Assembly: GCA_001465935.1 (NCBI GenBank)
Contig: LNKV01000043.1
Location: 124,001 to 188,000 of the forward strand
Source: Clarireedia homoeocarpa
Lineage: Eukaryota > Ascomycota > Leotiomycetes > Helotiales > Rutstroemiaceae
DNA: 64,000 bases
Direction: 5' to 3'
The position numbers and the translations under genes were made by a program. Shown here in pieces: positions 47,906 through 57,621 of the stretch. Under the pieces are notes generated by a model. The model had not been told where the DNA came from. It was given only the letters and a program-made list of their open reading frames with translations, and made no database searches. How positions within the stretch are numbered: the stretch's first letter is position 1; every line of letters starts with the position of its first letter.

Positions 47906-48215
47906 AGGAAAGAAAGATCCAAGGAAATATTCGAGAAAGACCTACGAAGAATCCGCATAATCCTAAAATATTAGAAATCTCAAGCGTGTTGTCATCAAAT
48001 GTGGCAATCACCGCACAAAAAGCTCAAAACACGCACAAACCGCGCAGAAGCATAAGGGTATCCCTGTCAAGATAGAACTAATAAGGCATGTAAGCGGCGG
48101 GTGCACAACGCGCTGCCGCCAAATTTGCAACCACTGATAGGTATCGTCAAGACACATTGGACATGAAGAATTAATTCATCGAGCGAAGCCGTGCCACAAC
48201 GAACCCGTGATAGAA

Positions 48216-48247
48216 GTGGTTGTGGTTGTGGTTGTGGTTGTGGTTGT
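48216..48247. repeat. (GTGGTT)n microsatellite, about 5 copies
   Basis: Head-to-tail GTGGTT hexamers. Confidence 0.9.
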
Positions 48248-48369
48248 TGATGTCTTGCACGTGCACTTGGTTCGTGGATTACTGATAAGCATTGCCCCAC
48301 GTGTCTCTAAGCCCAGTGAATACTAGCGTCACAGCGTGATCGGCCGATAAATATCCGCTCCTCCGACTA

Positions 48370-48525
48370 CCAGTGGGACTAACTATCTGACCAGCTCCAG
48401 ATTTCTGGTAGTTCAAGTTATGAGATCTAGACATTGAGAACTTATATTTGATTGTACAAGAACTTACATCTGATTGTACAAGTGGAATTCGGACATCAAG
48501 AACTCATATATACACTTCCAAAAAG
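48370..48525. mobile_element. MITE-like element, copy 3 (right end missing)
   Basis: Left end CCAGTGGGACTAACTATCTG preceded by TA, then degraded 42-bp units (GGTAGTTCAAG..GACATTGAGAACTTATA, TCTGATTGTACAAGTGGAAT..) and ATATACACTTCCA. No right terminal repeat. Confidence 0.65.
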
Positions 48526-48879
48526 ATGCCTTGTCCCCATCTGCTTCTCCGTATGCAAGGGACCACAGACCGGAAAAATATGCCAGCTGATATATCGGAT
48601 GCAACTCAACCTTGCACGTTCTATAGTACAAAATGTTTTGACACTCGAACTTAAGTTAATCAAATCAATAGATCGATCATACGGACATATTTGTCCAATG
48701 ACCCTCATATGGTCAAACTATGAATGTGTCTCTCTGCTTCGATGCACTTAGTGTTAAATGTCCTGCTTAATAAGATCTTTCTCGGCTGCCCATGATCTAC
48801 GCTTCTCTACATATCACAGCTAGAGTAACCCAAGGGACATTTTATATAAAATAGGAAATGTAGACCACAGCGCCGTAGA

Positions 48880-48895
48880 CCGACGAATGAGTCGG
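48880..48895. promoter_or_regulatory. Palindrome CCGAC-N6-GTCGG, possible Zn2Cys6 site
   Basis: Perfect 5-bp inverted arms around six bases, about 640 bp upstream of the aminotransferase. Everted CCG/CGG half-sites are a common target type for binuclear zinc regulators; function here is inferred. Confidence 0.3.
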
Positions 48896-48940
48896 CGGAG
48901 CTAATGTTTCCGATACCCCACAACCAGCCTTAGCATTCAA

Positions 48941-49391
48941 CCAATGCTGCTGCCTATATGCATATGGACCCAAAAAAAGCGCCATTCAAAGGGCGTTGGT
49001 AGGGCGCGGGATGCAGCGTGTCGATAGAAGCGAAGATTGAGCATTAGATTAATCGTCGGCCTTTGTAGTGGCCTCCTACAGAAAGCTTCGCTTCCTAGCG
49101 AAGTATCCAGCCAATGCGCCTGTCTATATACATATAAGTCCAAAAAAAGCGTCATTCAAAGGGCGTTGGTAGGGCGCGGGATGCAGCGTGTCGATAGAAG
49201 CGAAGATTGAGCATTAGATTAATCGTCGGCCTTTGTAGTGGCCTCCTACAGAAAGCTTCGCTTCCTAGCGAAGTATCCAGCCAATGCGCCTGTCTATATA
49301 CATATAAGTCCAAAAAAAGCGTCATTCAAAGGGCGTTGGTAGGGCGCGGGATGCAGCGTGTCGATAGAAGCGAAGATTGAGCATTAGATTA
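48941..49391. repeat. 170-bp tandem repeat, about 2.65 copies
   Basis: Units start at 48941, 49111 and 49281; the third is cut at about 49391. Copies 2 and 3 are almost identical, and copy 1 differs at its first 40 bases. Each full unit has the perfect hairpin CTTCGCT-TCCT-AGCGAAG. The array ends about 146 bp before the aminotransferase ATG. Confidence 0.93.
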
Positions 49392-49537
49392 GTACACATC
49401 AAGATATTGTAGCATGATGTCCGCATATCGTATCGTATTAGCTGAATAGAGACAGTTAAGTTAGAGAAGACTGACATATAAGAAGACTGCTCCAGCTTGT
49501 ATCATTCTCATGGGTCTCACTGTGTCAAGTCAATAAA

Positions 49538-50957
49538 ATGGCAGGATTACATCTTTCCAAGAGCTCTCAAACAGCCGATCTTTATGGTGACATAGATGGA
49601 GCCGCGTTGCGAAAAGCTGCAGACTCATCTCTCATACGATATGGAGGTAGCTTCTCGCCCGACATAATCGTCCGCGCAGAGGGTGTCTACATCTACACGG
49701 CTGACGGTCGGAAGATCATCGACTTCACCTCCGGACAGATGAGTTGTCTTGTTGGGCATGGCCATCCAGAGATCGTCGAAACCATTACCAATCATGCCGC
49801 AAAACTTGATCACTTGTTTAGCGGTATGCTTAGTCCACCGGTGGTACATCTTGCTCAGAAATTAACGGCTTTAACTCCACCTGGACTCGACCGAGCAATG
49901 TTCCTGAACACCGGAGCCGAATCCAACGAAGCGGCGATTAAGATGGCCAAGTTGTACACGGGAAAGTATGAGATAGTCGGCTTGGTCTCGAGTTGGCATG
50001 GTATGACAGGTGCTGCAACTGCTTCGTCGTATTATGCTGGCAAAAGTGGTTATGGGCCTTGTGTATGTTCCCAAATCCCCATCAATGTTGAAGAACTTGA
50101 GCTGATTGATCTAGATTCCCGGCAATCTCATTTTGCCATCTCCAAACGCATATCGATCAATCTTTCGTCATGCAGACGGCTCGTATGACTGGGAGACGGA
50201 ATTGAATTATGGATGGAATCTAATCGACCAACAGTCGCGCGGGTCCCTCGCTGCGGTCATCATCGAGCCCATTCTCAGTTCTGGTGGTATGCATGAGTTG
50301 CCGAAAGGGTACATGAAGGCGATGAAAAAGCACTGCGAGAAACGCGGTATGCTGCTTATTGTCGATGAAGCGCAGACGGCCATTGGTAGATCTGGATCAA
50401 TGTTTGCAATCGAGCACGACGAATGTACACCAGATATTCTGACATTGAGCAAGACCTTAGGTAATGGGCTACCGTTCTCGGCAGTTATAACGTCGGCAGA
50501 GATCGAGGAGACCTGCTTCAAACGTGGCTACCTCTTCTATACTACGCATGTCAACGATCCGTTGCCCGCTGCTGTCGGTCTGAAGGTTCTCGAAATTGTA
50601 GTCCGAGACAACCTCGTCGAGCGTTCACGCGTCGCTGGACTGAAGCTGAAAGCAGCATTAGAGGATCTAAAGAGCAAATATGCATGCATCGGAGACGTAA
50701 GGGGAAGGGGACTTATGGCAGGTCTCGAGATTGTTGGTGATCGCATAACAAAGTCGTCAGCGCCCAAGCTGGGTAATGCACTTGGTGCACGATTTGATGA
50801 GCTTGGTATTTCTGCGAATTTGACCACTGTCGAATCCTTTGGAGGAGTGTTTCGCATGGCCCCTCCAATCACCATTACTGACGAGGAGCTGGATGATGGG
50901 ATACGTATCATCCAAGAAGCTTTCAGGACTACACCTGGTACAATGCCAATTAGTTAG
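49538..50957 (+). CDS. Class III PLP aminotransferase, 2,2-dialkylglycine decarboxylase-like, 455 aa
   Basis: PLP enzyme of the subgroup that decarboxylates and transaminates alpha,alpha-dialkyl amino acids such as 2-aminoisobutyrate; plain omega-transaminase activity is the alternative. Exons 49538-50062 and 50115-50957; the 52-nt intron joins GYGPC to IPGNLILPSPNAYRSIFRHA. Visible motifs: IDFTSGQMSCLVGHGHPEIV, MFLNTGAESNEAAIKMAKLY (phosphate loop), SSWHGMTGAATASSYY, LLIVDEAQTAIGRSG (Asp binding the PLP ring) and TLSKTLGNGLPFSAVI, whose Lys should form the Schiff base. Length is normal and nothing essential appears missing. It opens the accessory locus, behind a 170-bp tandem repeat. Its role with the neighbours (precursor supply or catabolism) is inference. 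Confidence 0.9.
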
Positions 50958-51269
50958 CTCTTGTATCAATTCAAAGCTGGATGTAATCAATGGCAATAAT
51001 TGCGCGTGTAGACCTCTCCTATTTAGGAATATAGCGATATAAACCGCGATGTAAATGGCTTTTGTCTACGGTTCTTAATGATGGTACTGTAGTTCTAGGC
51101 GATCGCGGGCGCGATGCGCAAGCCCGGGCATGTGCGCCTACTGTAGCCTTTCCGCTAGACCCACTACGCGCTATTTTCTAAAGTCCTCTCTCTGTGAATA
51201 CAGTCGCAAAAGAGCGATGTTGTCTGCCAATTGTAGGAACCAGGTCCTCACATCAACTCTAACAAGTAA
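50958..51269. other. Short spacer before the M20 fragment
   Basis: No gene supported. The missing N-terminal half of the M20 peptidase would be expected here, but no HSDTV-like or metal-site motif is visible. Confidence 0.5.
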
Positions 51270-52094
51270 ATGATAAACATTGTTAAGTGTTGTGGGATTA
51301 TTGCAGCCCATCTAAAGTTATGCGTTCAGAAGCATGCTAATAAGCGCAGTAACATCATAGAAGAAAGGCCTTCATCGGTGGCGGGGCAGCCAACTGTTGA
51401 ATCACGACATGCGTGCTGCGAGATGCTACGGGAAGCTGTCATATTCGGCGAACCGTCCGAGCATAAACTAGTTCTCGGCCACAAAGATGCATTAGTATAT
51501 GAGATCACTGCCTACGGGAAAGCTGCTCACAGCTCGTATCCGGAGCTGGACATCAACGCGAACAGTATGTTGATACGGGTACTTACAGCAATTGACACAA
51601 TGGAATTACCTGGAAGTGATAAGCTGGGCGATACAACCACAGACATAGGCGTGATTCGGGGAGGCGTTGCAATGAATATAATTCCGGCAAAGGCATCAGC
51701 TACTGTGTTGACAAGATTGGCCACCGGAACACCTGAAGAGGTAATGACTAAGATTAAAGCAGTGATTGAAAGCGTTGAATTCGAGGAAGGTAAAGTTGAG
51801 GTGACGTTCGGGCATCGATTTGCCCCTGTCGACTGCGATGTAGATATTGATGGTATGTAGCACGAATACTTGGTAGTAGAAAGCCTTACTGGTAAGTTCA
51901 TTCTAGGCTTCGAGACAGCTATCAAACAAGGGGGGACCGATATGCCGAATTTGAAAGGAGAACAAAAACGTTACATGTATGGGCCTGGCTCAGTCCTCTC
52001 AGCACATTCAGATCACGAGTGCCTGACTGTGGATAATCTTGTCAGGGGAGCGGATGATTACAAGGTCATCATCAAGAGTCTACTCGATCGATGA
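51270..52094 (+). pseudogene. M20-family metallopeptidase (ACY1/ArgE/DapE type), 5'-truncated
   Basis: Only the second half of an M20 peptidase is present. Clear homology begins near 51448 with VIFGEPSEHKLVLGHKDAL, continues through the dimerisation domain (GKAAHSSYPELDINANSML, LGDTTTDIGVIRGGVAMNII, TRLATGTPEEVMTKI), and after a 54-nt intron (51853-51906) reaches the normal C-terminus with KRYMYGPGSVLSAHSDHECL, including the late His metal or substrate ligand. The N-terminal catalytic part with the HxD and GxxD metal ligands is absent; the open frame from 51270 (MINIVKCCG..) is not peptidase-like. The 3' half keeps its frame and splice sites, so the loss looks recent, or an unusual short product is made. 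Confidence 0.75.
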
Positions 52095-52121
52095 GTATGG
52101 CAGGGATACTTTGTAAGAGTA

Positions 52122-52243
52122 CCAGTGGGTGCACTAACTATCCGACAAATTTGTCATTTCTGATTTATTTATTTATTTCTTATTATACTACTTGCATGTC
52201 TGATGGGACAAGTGAAGTTTGGACATTAAGAACTCATCTATGT
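52122..52243. mobile_element. MITE-like element, copy 4 (truncated)
   Basis: Left end CCAGTGGGTGCACTAACTAT after TA (52120-52121), a TTATTTATTTATTTCTTATT stretch also seen in copy 5, and one unit ending GGACATTAAGAACTCATCTA. The right terminal repeat is missing. It overlaps the 3' end of the FAD monooxygenase. Confidence 0.68.
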
Positions 52244-54285
52244 AAGTCAAGGAAAAATGCATCTACCATATCAACATCCTCCAAACCACAAATCAAACTT
52301 ACATAACCATCTGGACGCAAAATCACGACACATCCATCCTCACTATTAATGCCACACCATTCATAAAGATGTCCATGGCCATCATGGTAACTTTCATCAT
52401 CGGCATAGACCCTCCAATAGTCCCAGCCATCATTGTCTGACCAAGGACGGAACATTTCATGGAGGTCCATAAGCTCTATTTGACTTCGTTTCGCGTTATG
52501 GATAGTGATGGTTTCAAGTCCCGAGTCGCTCAGTCGCCCTTGAGCTCGAGAAGGCTCCGCTCCCAGTCCAGTAGCAGCTAGCCACTTTCCAAACTGCTCT
52601 AATCTCGAAAATGGTCTTGCTTTAGATATATCACCAGGGAAGACTAGGATACGAAATCTTCCATCTGAAGTAAATCGATGATGCGCCGTGATAGGTACGC
52701 CGTCCGACTGATTCACCATTTGGAAGTCGGGTATCCGCATACCGGGAGCGAGGTTAGTGGCAAATTTGTTTCGTGTTGCTAGAGCTTCAGGTTTAACAAC
52801 TAGCGAAGGACAATACTGTATACCGATTCCCGTGGTAAATTTCATGGCCTGGAGATACGCTTCTAGGAAACCATCATGACCAATGTCGAGTTTTGCAAAC
52901 AGTTTCAGATATTTCTGATCGAATGAGATAAGTTTTTCTGCTATTGGTTTTCGCTCTTGTTCGTAAGTTGCAAGTAGTGACCTAGAAGATTTCTGTTCCA
53001 GACAGAAGCGCAACTTCCAACCAATGTTATATGCTACTCCAGTAAGTACGGTTCTACTCGTAAGAGGAATATGCTTACCATCTTGAATACTGGTATTCAT
53101 GCCCTGCCCCGCCTTAGGCGAGTGAGTATCTGAAACTATTAGTAAAATTGACAACAAAATAGATAGAATAAACATACGAACAGCATCCCCAGCAAGAAAT
53201 ACTCTTTCATGCCTAGAGAACTCATCCGCAACCCTTTGCCCAACACGATATGCTGACCACCATACTACAGACCCTGCTTTCATGGAATATGGCGCCATGA
53301 TGGTACTAGCAGCATCGACGATATCTTCCACCGTCAGTCCTTTACTTTCCAAAGCAGCAGCAGCATCTGGTCTGACGCCATCTATCGCGACGTAAAAGCG
53401 AACAAGCTTATCTTCGCGGGGTACTCCCATAATGGTGCCGACAGCCGAATGAACCACAAATACTTTGCGAATGTCCGGGAAGTCTGTCTTAGGTACCATA
53501 TCCATAACACCTGGCACATGTTAGTCGCCTGCCCATCAACAAAAATGAAGCATGAGCAACATACCCCATGTTGAATCTGCTAGGTCTCCAATAAACGATA
53601 TTCCGAGCTGTTTTCTGGTCCAGCTATGGGCGCCATCACATCCGATGACATATTTTGCTTGGATTGTTTCTCGGACTGCATTTTCCCCCTCACTAAGTAA
53701 TGATACCTCAAAAGGATAAGCATCGGCATCGTGGACGGATTCAACGTCAATTTTCATATCAATTGGCTCCGTTTGCCACGATACCTGAACACTGCCATGC
53801 TTTTGGATATTCGATAGCATATGATGTTCGATTCGGCCTAGAATACATGAATTTTCTTGCTCGGAACCGTAGTGTCTTGATCATACCTTGGTGTAACGAT
53901 ATCTCTCGTGGTTTCCTCAGTTCAGGAGTGCGATCTGGGATTGTCATAGATCGAGACAGCTTTCCCGTCTCATCCACATTCCACAGCACAACTTCTTCAA
54001 CTCTATGTGCTTCGTTACGTATAGCATCACCAATCCCGAAAGTATCGAGCACTTCGAGCGAGATGCTCTTGAGCCCGTCCGCTTTTCCGGTCTCAACTAT
54101 TCCGGACTTTTTATCAATTAGCCGGACGGAGAGGCTGCTACCGTTGAAACAATTTGCAGCTGTGAGTCTTGAGTTCCAATTAGCTCACAGTGTCTTTGGA
54201 TGAAAGGATAAGAACTCCACTCCACATACCCAGCGGGACCTGCTCCGATGATGAGCACATCAACTTTTGGCATAGTTTTGGTCAT
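52234..54285 (-). CDS. FAD-dependent monooxygenase, phenol 2-monooxygenase type, 597 aa
   Basis: Group A flavoprotein hydroxylase with a C-terminal thioredoxin-like dimerisation domain. Six exons on the minus strand: 54230-54285, 53887-54167, 53565-53837, 53178-53510, 53079-53129 and 52234-53033, all frame-consistent. Motifs: VDVLIIGAGPAGLTAAN (GxGxxG, FAD ADP part), VRLIDKKSGIVETGKADGL, YVIGCDGAHSWTRKQLG (DG motif), RVFLAGDAVHTHSPKAGQGM (GD motif) and NTSIQDAYNIGWKLRF. The C-terminal part RFRILVFPGDI..VILRPDGYVSLI is the expected thioredoxin-like fold. The substrate is probably an aromatic or phenolic ring by family. It is divergent from the A-T gene across 519 bp containing a palindromic candidate operator. 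The final codons and the stop come from MITE-like sequence. Confidence 0.92.
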
Positions 54286-54804
54286 GTTGAATTAAGCTCA
54301 AGTAATTATCAAGGTGTATGCTTGAAGCTGGATACGGTGACTTGGGGTCATTTTTATTCGTATTATTATGTAATATGTCTTCGTACTGAGAACAGATTCT
54401 GAAGTAGGGGCTCGCCAAGCTCCGCTATTCAGGGTTGAAAATAAGGTGTAGGTTAGGCAAAAGACCACACCGAATTATTCGGGGTGCCGAAACCGATTAA
54501 ACCCTTAGGCTAGGGCCTAACACAATTCTCGTGAATAAAATGCGGAAAGGCCTAATTTTAGGTACAACAGGGTGCGTCGTGGTGGGCTCGGGCCTAATCG
54601 CTACCGAGTGAGATCAATTCTACAGTAGAGTGATTACACTTTGAACCACAAGTTAGTAACAACAATGCACGCGGAGATCCAGTAGAATGAGACTATTCGT
54701 CATAAGTTGAGCTGCTCATCTAGAATCTAGAAAAATTTATCTCTTCGTGATTCTTGATCAGTACCTACCTGTTCACTGTTTCACATCCATTTCTGTACAA
54801 CAAA
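54286..54804. other. Divergent promoter between monooxygenase and A-T gene
   Basis: 519 bp shared upstream region. It contains the palindrome at 54466-54486 and no coding signal. Confidence 0.6.
54470..54482. promoter_or_regulatory. Candidate Zn2Cys6 operator CCGAATTATTCGG
   Basis: CCG-N7-CGG palindrome lying inside a longer imperfect inverted repeat, CACACCGAAT-T-ATTCGGGGTG (54466-54486, one mismatch). It is 185 bp from the monooxygenase ATG and 323 bp from the A-T ATG. It shares CCGAA-N3-TTCGG with the PTR promoter. Confidence 0.5.
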
Positions 54805-56838
54805 ATGGCACCACACGCGGACCTGAACGAACGCCTATCGTATCAACCACAGTCGCTTCTCGACGAGGACAAAGATCTGATATGGAAATGGAACAACTCT
54901 TTGCCAGCTCCAGTCGATGATCTGGTTCACGATTTAGTTTCGAAAAATGTGCAAGATAATCCAAAAGCACCAGCAGTCTGTGCATGGGATGCCGAATTAG
55001 ATTACGAAGAGCTAGATGATCTATCTTCTCGCTTGTCCGCAGTACTTGAGGTTCAAGGAGTCAAGAAAGATGTGATTGTCCCGTTGTGTTTCGAGAAATC
55101 AGCGTGGACTGTTGTCGCTATGCTAGCAGTTATCAAGACTGGCGGTGCGTTTGTCTTGTTAGATGCAGGTCAGCCGGAAGGAAGATTAAGAGAGATTGTG
55201 CGACAGACTAGAGCAGACTTGATGGTATGTTCCCAGTTGCAGCAGGTATCAGCATCGAGAATTATACCGAACACGGTCGCCGTATCTCCGGAATATCTGC
55301 GTCAGCTCCCGCAGCTAGCGTGTAGCGCCTCGAAGATCGATTCTAACGACACATTGTTTGTTGTCTTCACATCTGGCTCTACAGGACTACCAAAAGGTGT
55401 AATGAGTTCACATCGAAGTTTTGTCTCAGGAGTTCACCACCGAAGATCAATTCTGGATATGCCTAATCCTCGAGTTTTTGACTTCGCAGCCTACAGCTTC
55501 GATGTGAGCACTGATATCATCCTCTCAACTCTCATTATTGGTGGATGCATATGCGTTCCATCGAATGCGGAGCGTCAGAATGATATCGCTGGAGCCATTC
55601 GACGGATGAAGGTCAATTCGGCTGATCTTACACCTTCCGTAGCACGTTTGATCAAGCCCGAGTCGGTACCAGATTTGCAAGTCCTCAAATTAGGTGGAGA
55701 ACTAAGCACTGTATCCGATGTAGATATGTGGGCGGAAAAAACCAAACTGGTCAATATATATGGCCCCTCTGAGTGTCTAGTCGTTGCGACGAATGATCTC
55801 ACACCTGGGTCTGATCCTCGTACTATCGGAAGAGGTCGTGGTGCAGTGACATGGATAGTATCTCCAGACAATCACCACAATCTGGTTCCTGTTGGCAGTG
55901 TAGGAGAACTTGTCGTTGAAGGTCCGATCATCACTAAAGGCTATCTACATGATCCAGAAAGGACAGCAGTGTCATTTATCGAAAGTCCCTATTGGCTGAA
56001 CGCTGGCTGGGGACCATACACTGGTAGGAAGAGTCGTCTTTACAAGACTGGAGACTTGGTTCATTATAACTCCGATGGTTCGATCAACTTTGTTGGTCGC
56101 AAAGACACACAAGTCAAAATACGTGGCCAACGCGTCGAACTTAGTAAGTTTTCGAAGATGCTTTCCCTGGCTTCAAATACTAACAGTGATGAAATAGGCG
56201 AGGTGGAGCACCACATAGAACAACAACTATTTGCGAAGACCGGATTGAGACTCAGCCCTGTCGCAGAACTCGTAACTCCCAATTTAGATCATGGCCGACC
56301 AACCCTCATGGCCTTCATTGGGCTAAATCATTTGTTAGAAGAGCAAGGTCATCGCGAAATGCCAGACACTCAGATAGTGCAAGAAGCCTTATGGGCAGTC
56401 ACAAAAGATATCAATAAATCACTCCTTAAAGTCCTACCTCAATACATGGTTCCGACTGTCTATGTTCCCCTCTGGACTTTACCACTCAACAATTCGGGCA
56501 AGACCGATCGCCGGCAAATTCGCAAATTAGGAGAAGCGTTGACGCGAAAAGATTTGACGGCTCTTCGAGCACCAACAAGAAGCGCACAGAAGCCAGGTAA
56601 CATCTCTAGCCTAACCGCGATGGAAGTGAGATTGAGAATGCTGTGGAGTAAGGTGTTGAAGATGGAGGTATCTGATATCAATAAAACGGATCATTTCATC
56701 CGACTAGGTGGGGATTCGTTGCAGATTATGAAGTTGGCTGCAGTTGCCGACGAAGAAAACATTGCTTTGACGGTTGTAGAGATCTTTTCACATCCTGTTT
56801 TGGCGGATATGGCCAAGTTGGTTCAGGAAAAAGTGTAA
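54805..56838 (+). CDS. NRPS-like adenylation-thiolation (A-T) protein, 659 aa
   Basis: Activates an amino or carboxylic acid as adenylate and loads it on its own phosphopantetheine arm. Adenylation core motifs in order: VVFTSGSTGLPKGVMSSHRS (A3), FDFAAYSFDVSTDI (A4, with Asp at the usual amino-group-binding position), NIYGPSEC (A5), GELVVEGPIITKGYL (A6), YKTGDLVHY (A7), FVGRKDTQVKIRGQRVEL (A8) and NNSGKTDRR (A10 Lys). The thiolation domain has HFIRLGGDSLQIMKL, with the Ser that carries the arm. There is no condensation, thioesterase or reductase domain; the protein stops 48 residues later at VQEKV. A 54-nt stopless intron (56144-56197) splits A8 and is removed to give VELSEVEHH. The ATG at 54805 (MAPHADLNERL) is preferred over the in-frame 54754. 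Confidence 0.93.
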   Translation: MAPHADLNERLSYQPQSLLDEDKDLIWKWNNSLPAPVDDLVHDLVSKNVQDNPKAPAVCAWDAELDYEELDDLSSRLSAVLEVQGVKKDVIVPLCFEKSAWTVVAMLAVIKTGGAFVLLDAGQPEGRLREIVRQTRADLMVCSQLQQVSASRIIPNTVAVSPEYLRQLPQLACSASKIDSNDTLFVVFTSGSTGLPKGVMSSHRSFVSGVHHRRSILDMPNPRVFDFAAYSFDVSTDIILSTLIIGGCICVPSNAERQNDIAGAIRRMKVNSADLTPSVARLIKPESVPDLQVLKLGGELSTVSDVDMWAEKTKLVNIYGPSECLVVATNDLTPGSDPRTIGRGRGAVTWIVSPDNHHNLVPVGSVGELVVEGPIITKGYLHDPERTAVSFIESPYWLNAGWGPYTGRKSRLYKTGDLVHYNSDGSINFVGRKDTQVKIRGQRVELSKFSKMLSLASNTNSDEIGEVEHHIEQQLFAKTGLRLSPVAELVTPNLDHGRPTLMAFIGLNHLLEEQGHREMPDTQIVQEALWAVTKDINKSLLKVLPQYMVPTVYVPLWTLPLNNSGKTDRRQIRKLGEALTRKDLTALRAPTRSAQKPGNISSLTAMEVRLRMLWSKVLKMEVSDINKTDHFIRLGGDSLQIMKLAAVADEENIALTVVEIFSHPVLADMAKLVQEKV

Positions 56839-57621
56839 GATGACATTGTATACAGTGGTATAAAGCATTCTAATGAATTGGTTCTATGCATATCTCAAAT
56901 GATATTGCCCTTGCAAGCTGGGAAGTTTTAGTTGTAAAGATACCCCGGTAGGTGTACTAACTATTCGACCAACTCCAGAATCTGATTCTTAATTTATTTA
57001 TTTCTGATTATACTAATCATACATCTGGTTGTTCTAGTGTAATATGAATATTGAGGACTTACATATCTGATTGTTTGAGTCAAATTTAAATATCAAGTAG
57101 TATATACATTTGCCAGAATAGAGACATCGGAGATTTAAGGGTAAGTTGGTCGATCAGTTCGTACCCCTACTCGGTGTAGGAGGATTTATTCGGGGGTATA
57201 TGCTATTATCTAGATTATCGCGAAAGAAGCTCGCAACCGGCGGTAAGTAGTCTGGACGAGCTTGCCATCCTCATTTTTAATAACAGAATTTTGGCGAAGT
57301 CACTCATTACGATGTCTTCTAAAGCTGTGCACTTTCGCTGTAAAGTACTGTCGACATTTTGAACACTGATGACACAGTGACTGACGCTTTACAATGCCTA
57401 TTCGTATCTAACATAACATAGAACAGAGAAATGACTCATGTTTCGACACGGGCATTTCGTCACAAATCTCTTAGTCTGTAGTAAATGTTCAGGTTGTCCC
57501 GCTTCAAAACTTTAACTGAATGTACACCTAAATACCCCAGTCAGGGCTGAAAATTAAGTACAATATATCCAGACCCTATAAAATTGAGTGCCATTTAGTG
57601 TAACAGCGGGTCACCCCCCTA
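56839..57621. other. Convergent spacer with MITE copy 5
   Basis: 3' flanks of the A-T gene and the PTR gene. No gene supported apart from the element. Confidence 0.55.
56943..57176. mobile_element. MITE-like element, copy 5 (234 bp, both ends)
   Basis: TA at 56941-56942 and 57177-57178. The left end CCCCGGTAGGTGTACTAACT is mirrored by the right end TGGTCGATCAGTTCGTACCC, read forward. Internal units include TCTGGTTGTTCTAGTG and TCTGATTGTTTGAGTC, plus the TTTATTTATTTCTGATTATA stretch shared with copy 4. Confidence 0.75.

Larger units (their letters stand above)
47743..49537. other. Intergenic region rich in repeats
   Basis: Spacer between the copper ATPase (minus) and the aminotransferase (plus). 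It contains the 15-bp promoter repeats, a GTGGTT array, MITE copy 3, a CCGAC-N6-GTCGG palindrome and the 170-bp tandem repeat. Frames at 48448-48751 are low value. Confidence 0.6.

Noticed and set aside
54100..54240. Frameshift at the first junction of the FAD monooxygenase
   Set aside because: The nearest acceptor is out of frame, but the acceptor ten bases upstream (exon start 54167) gives GPAGLTAANC in frame, so no defect exists.
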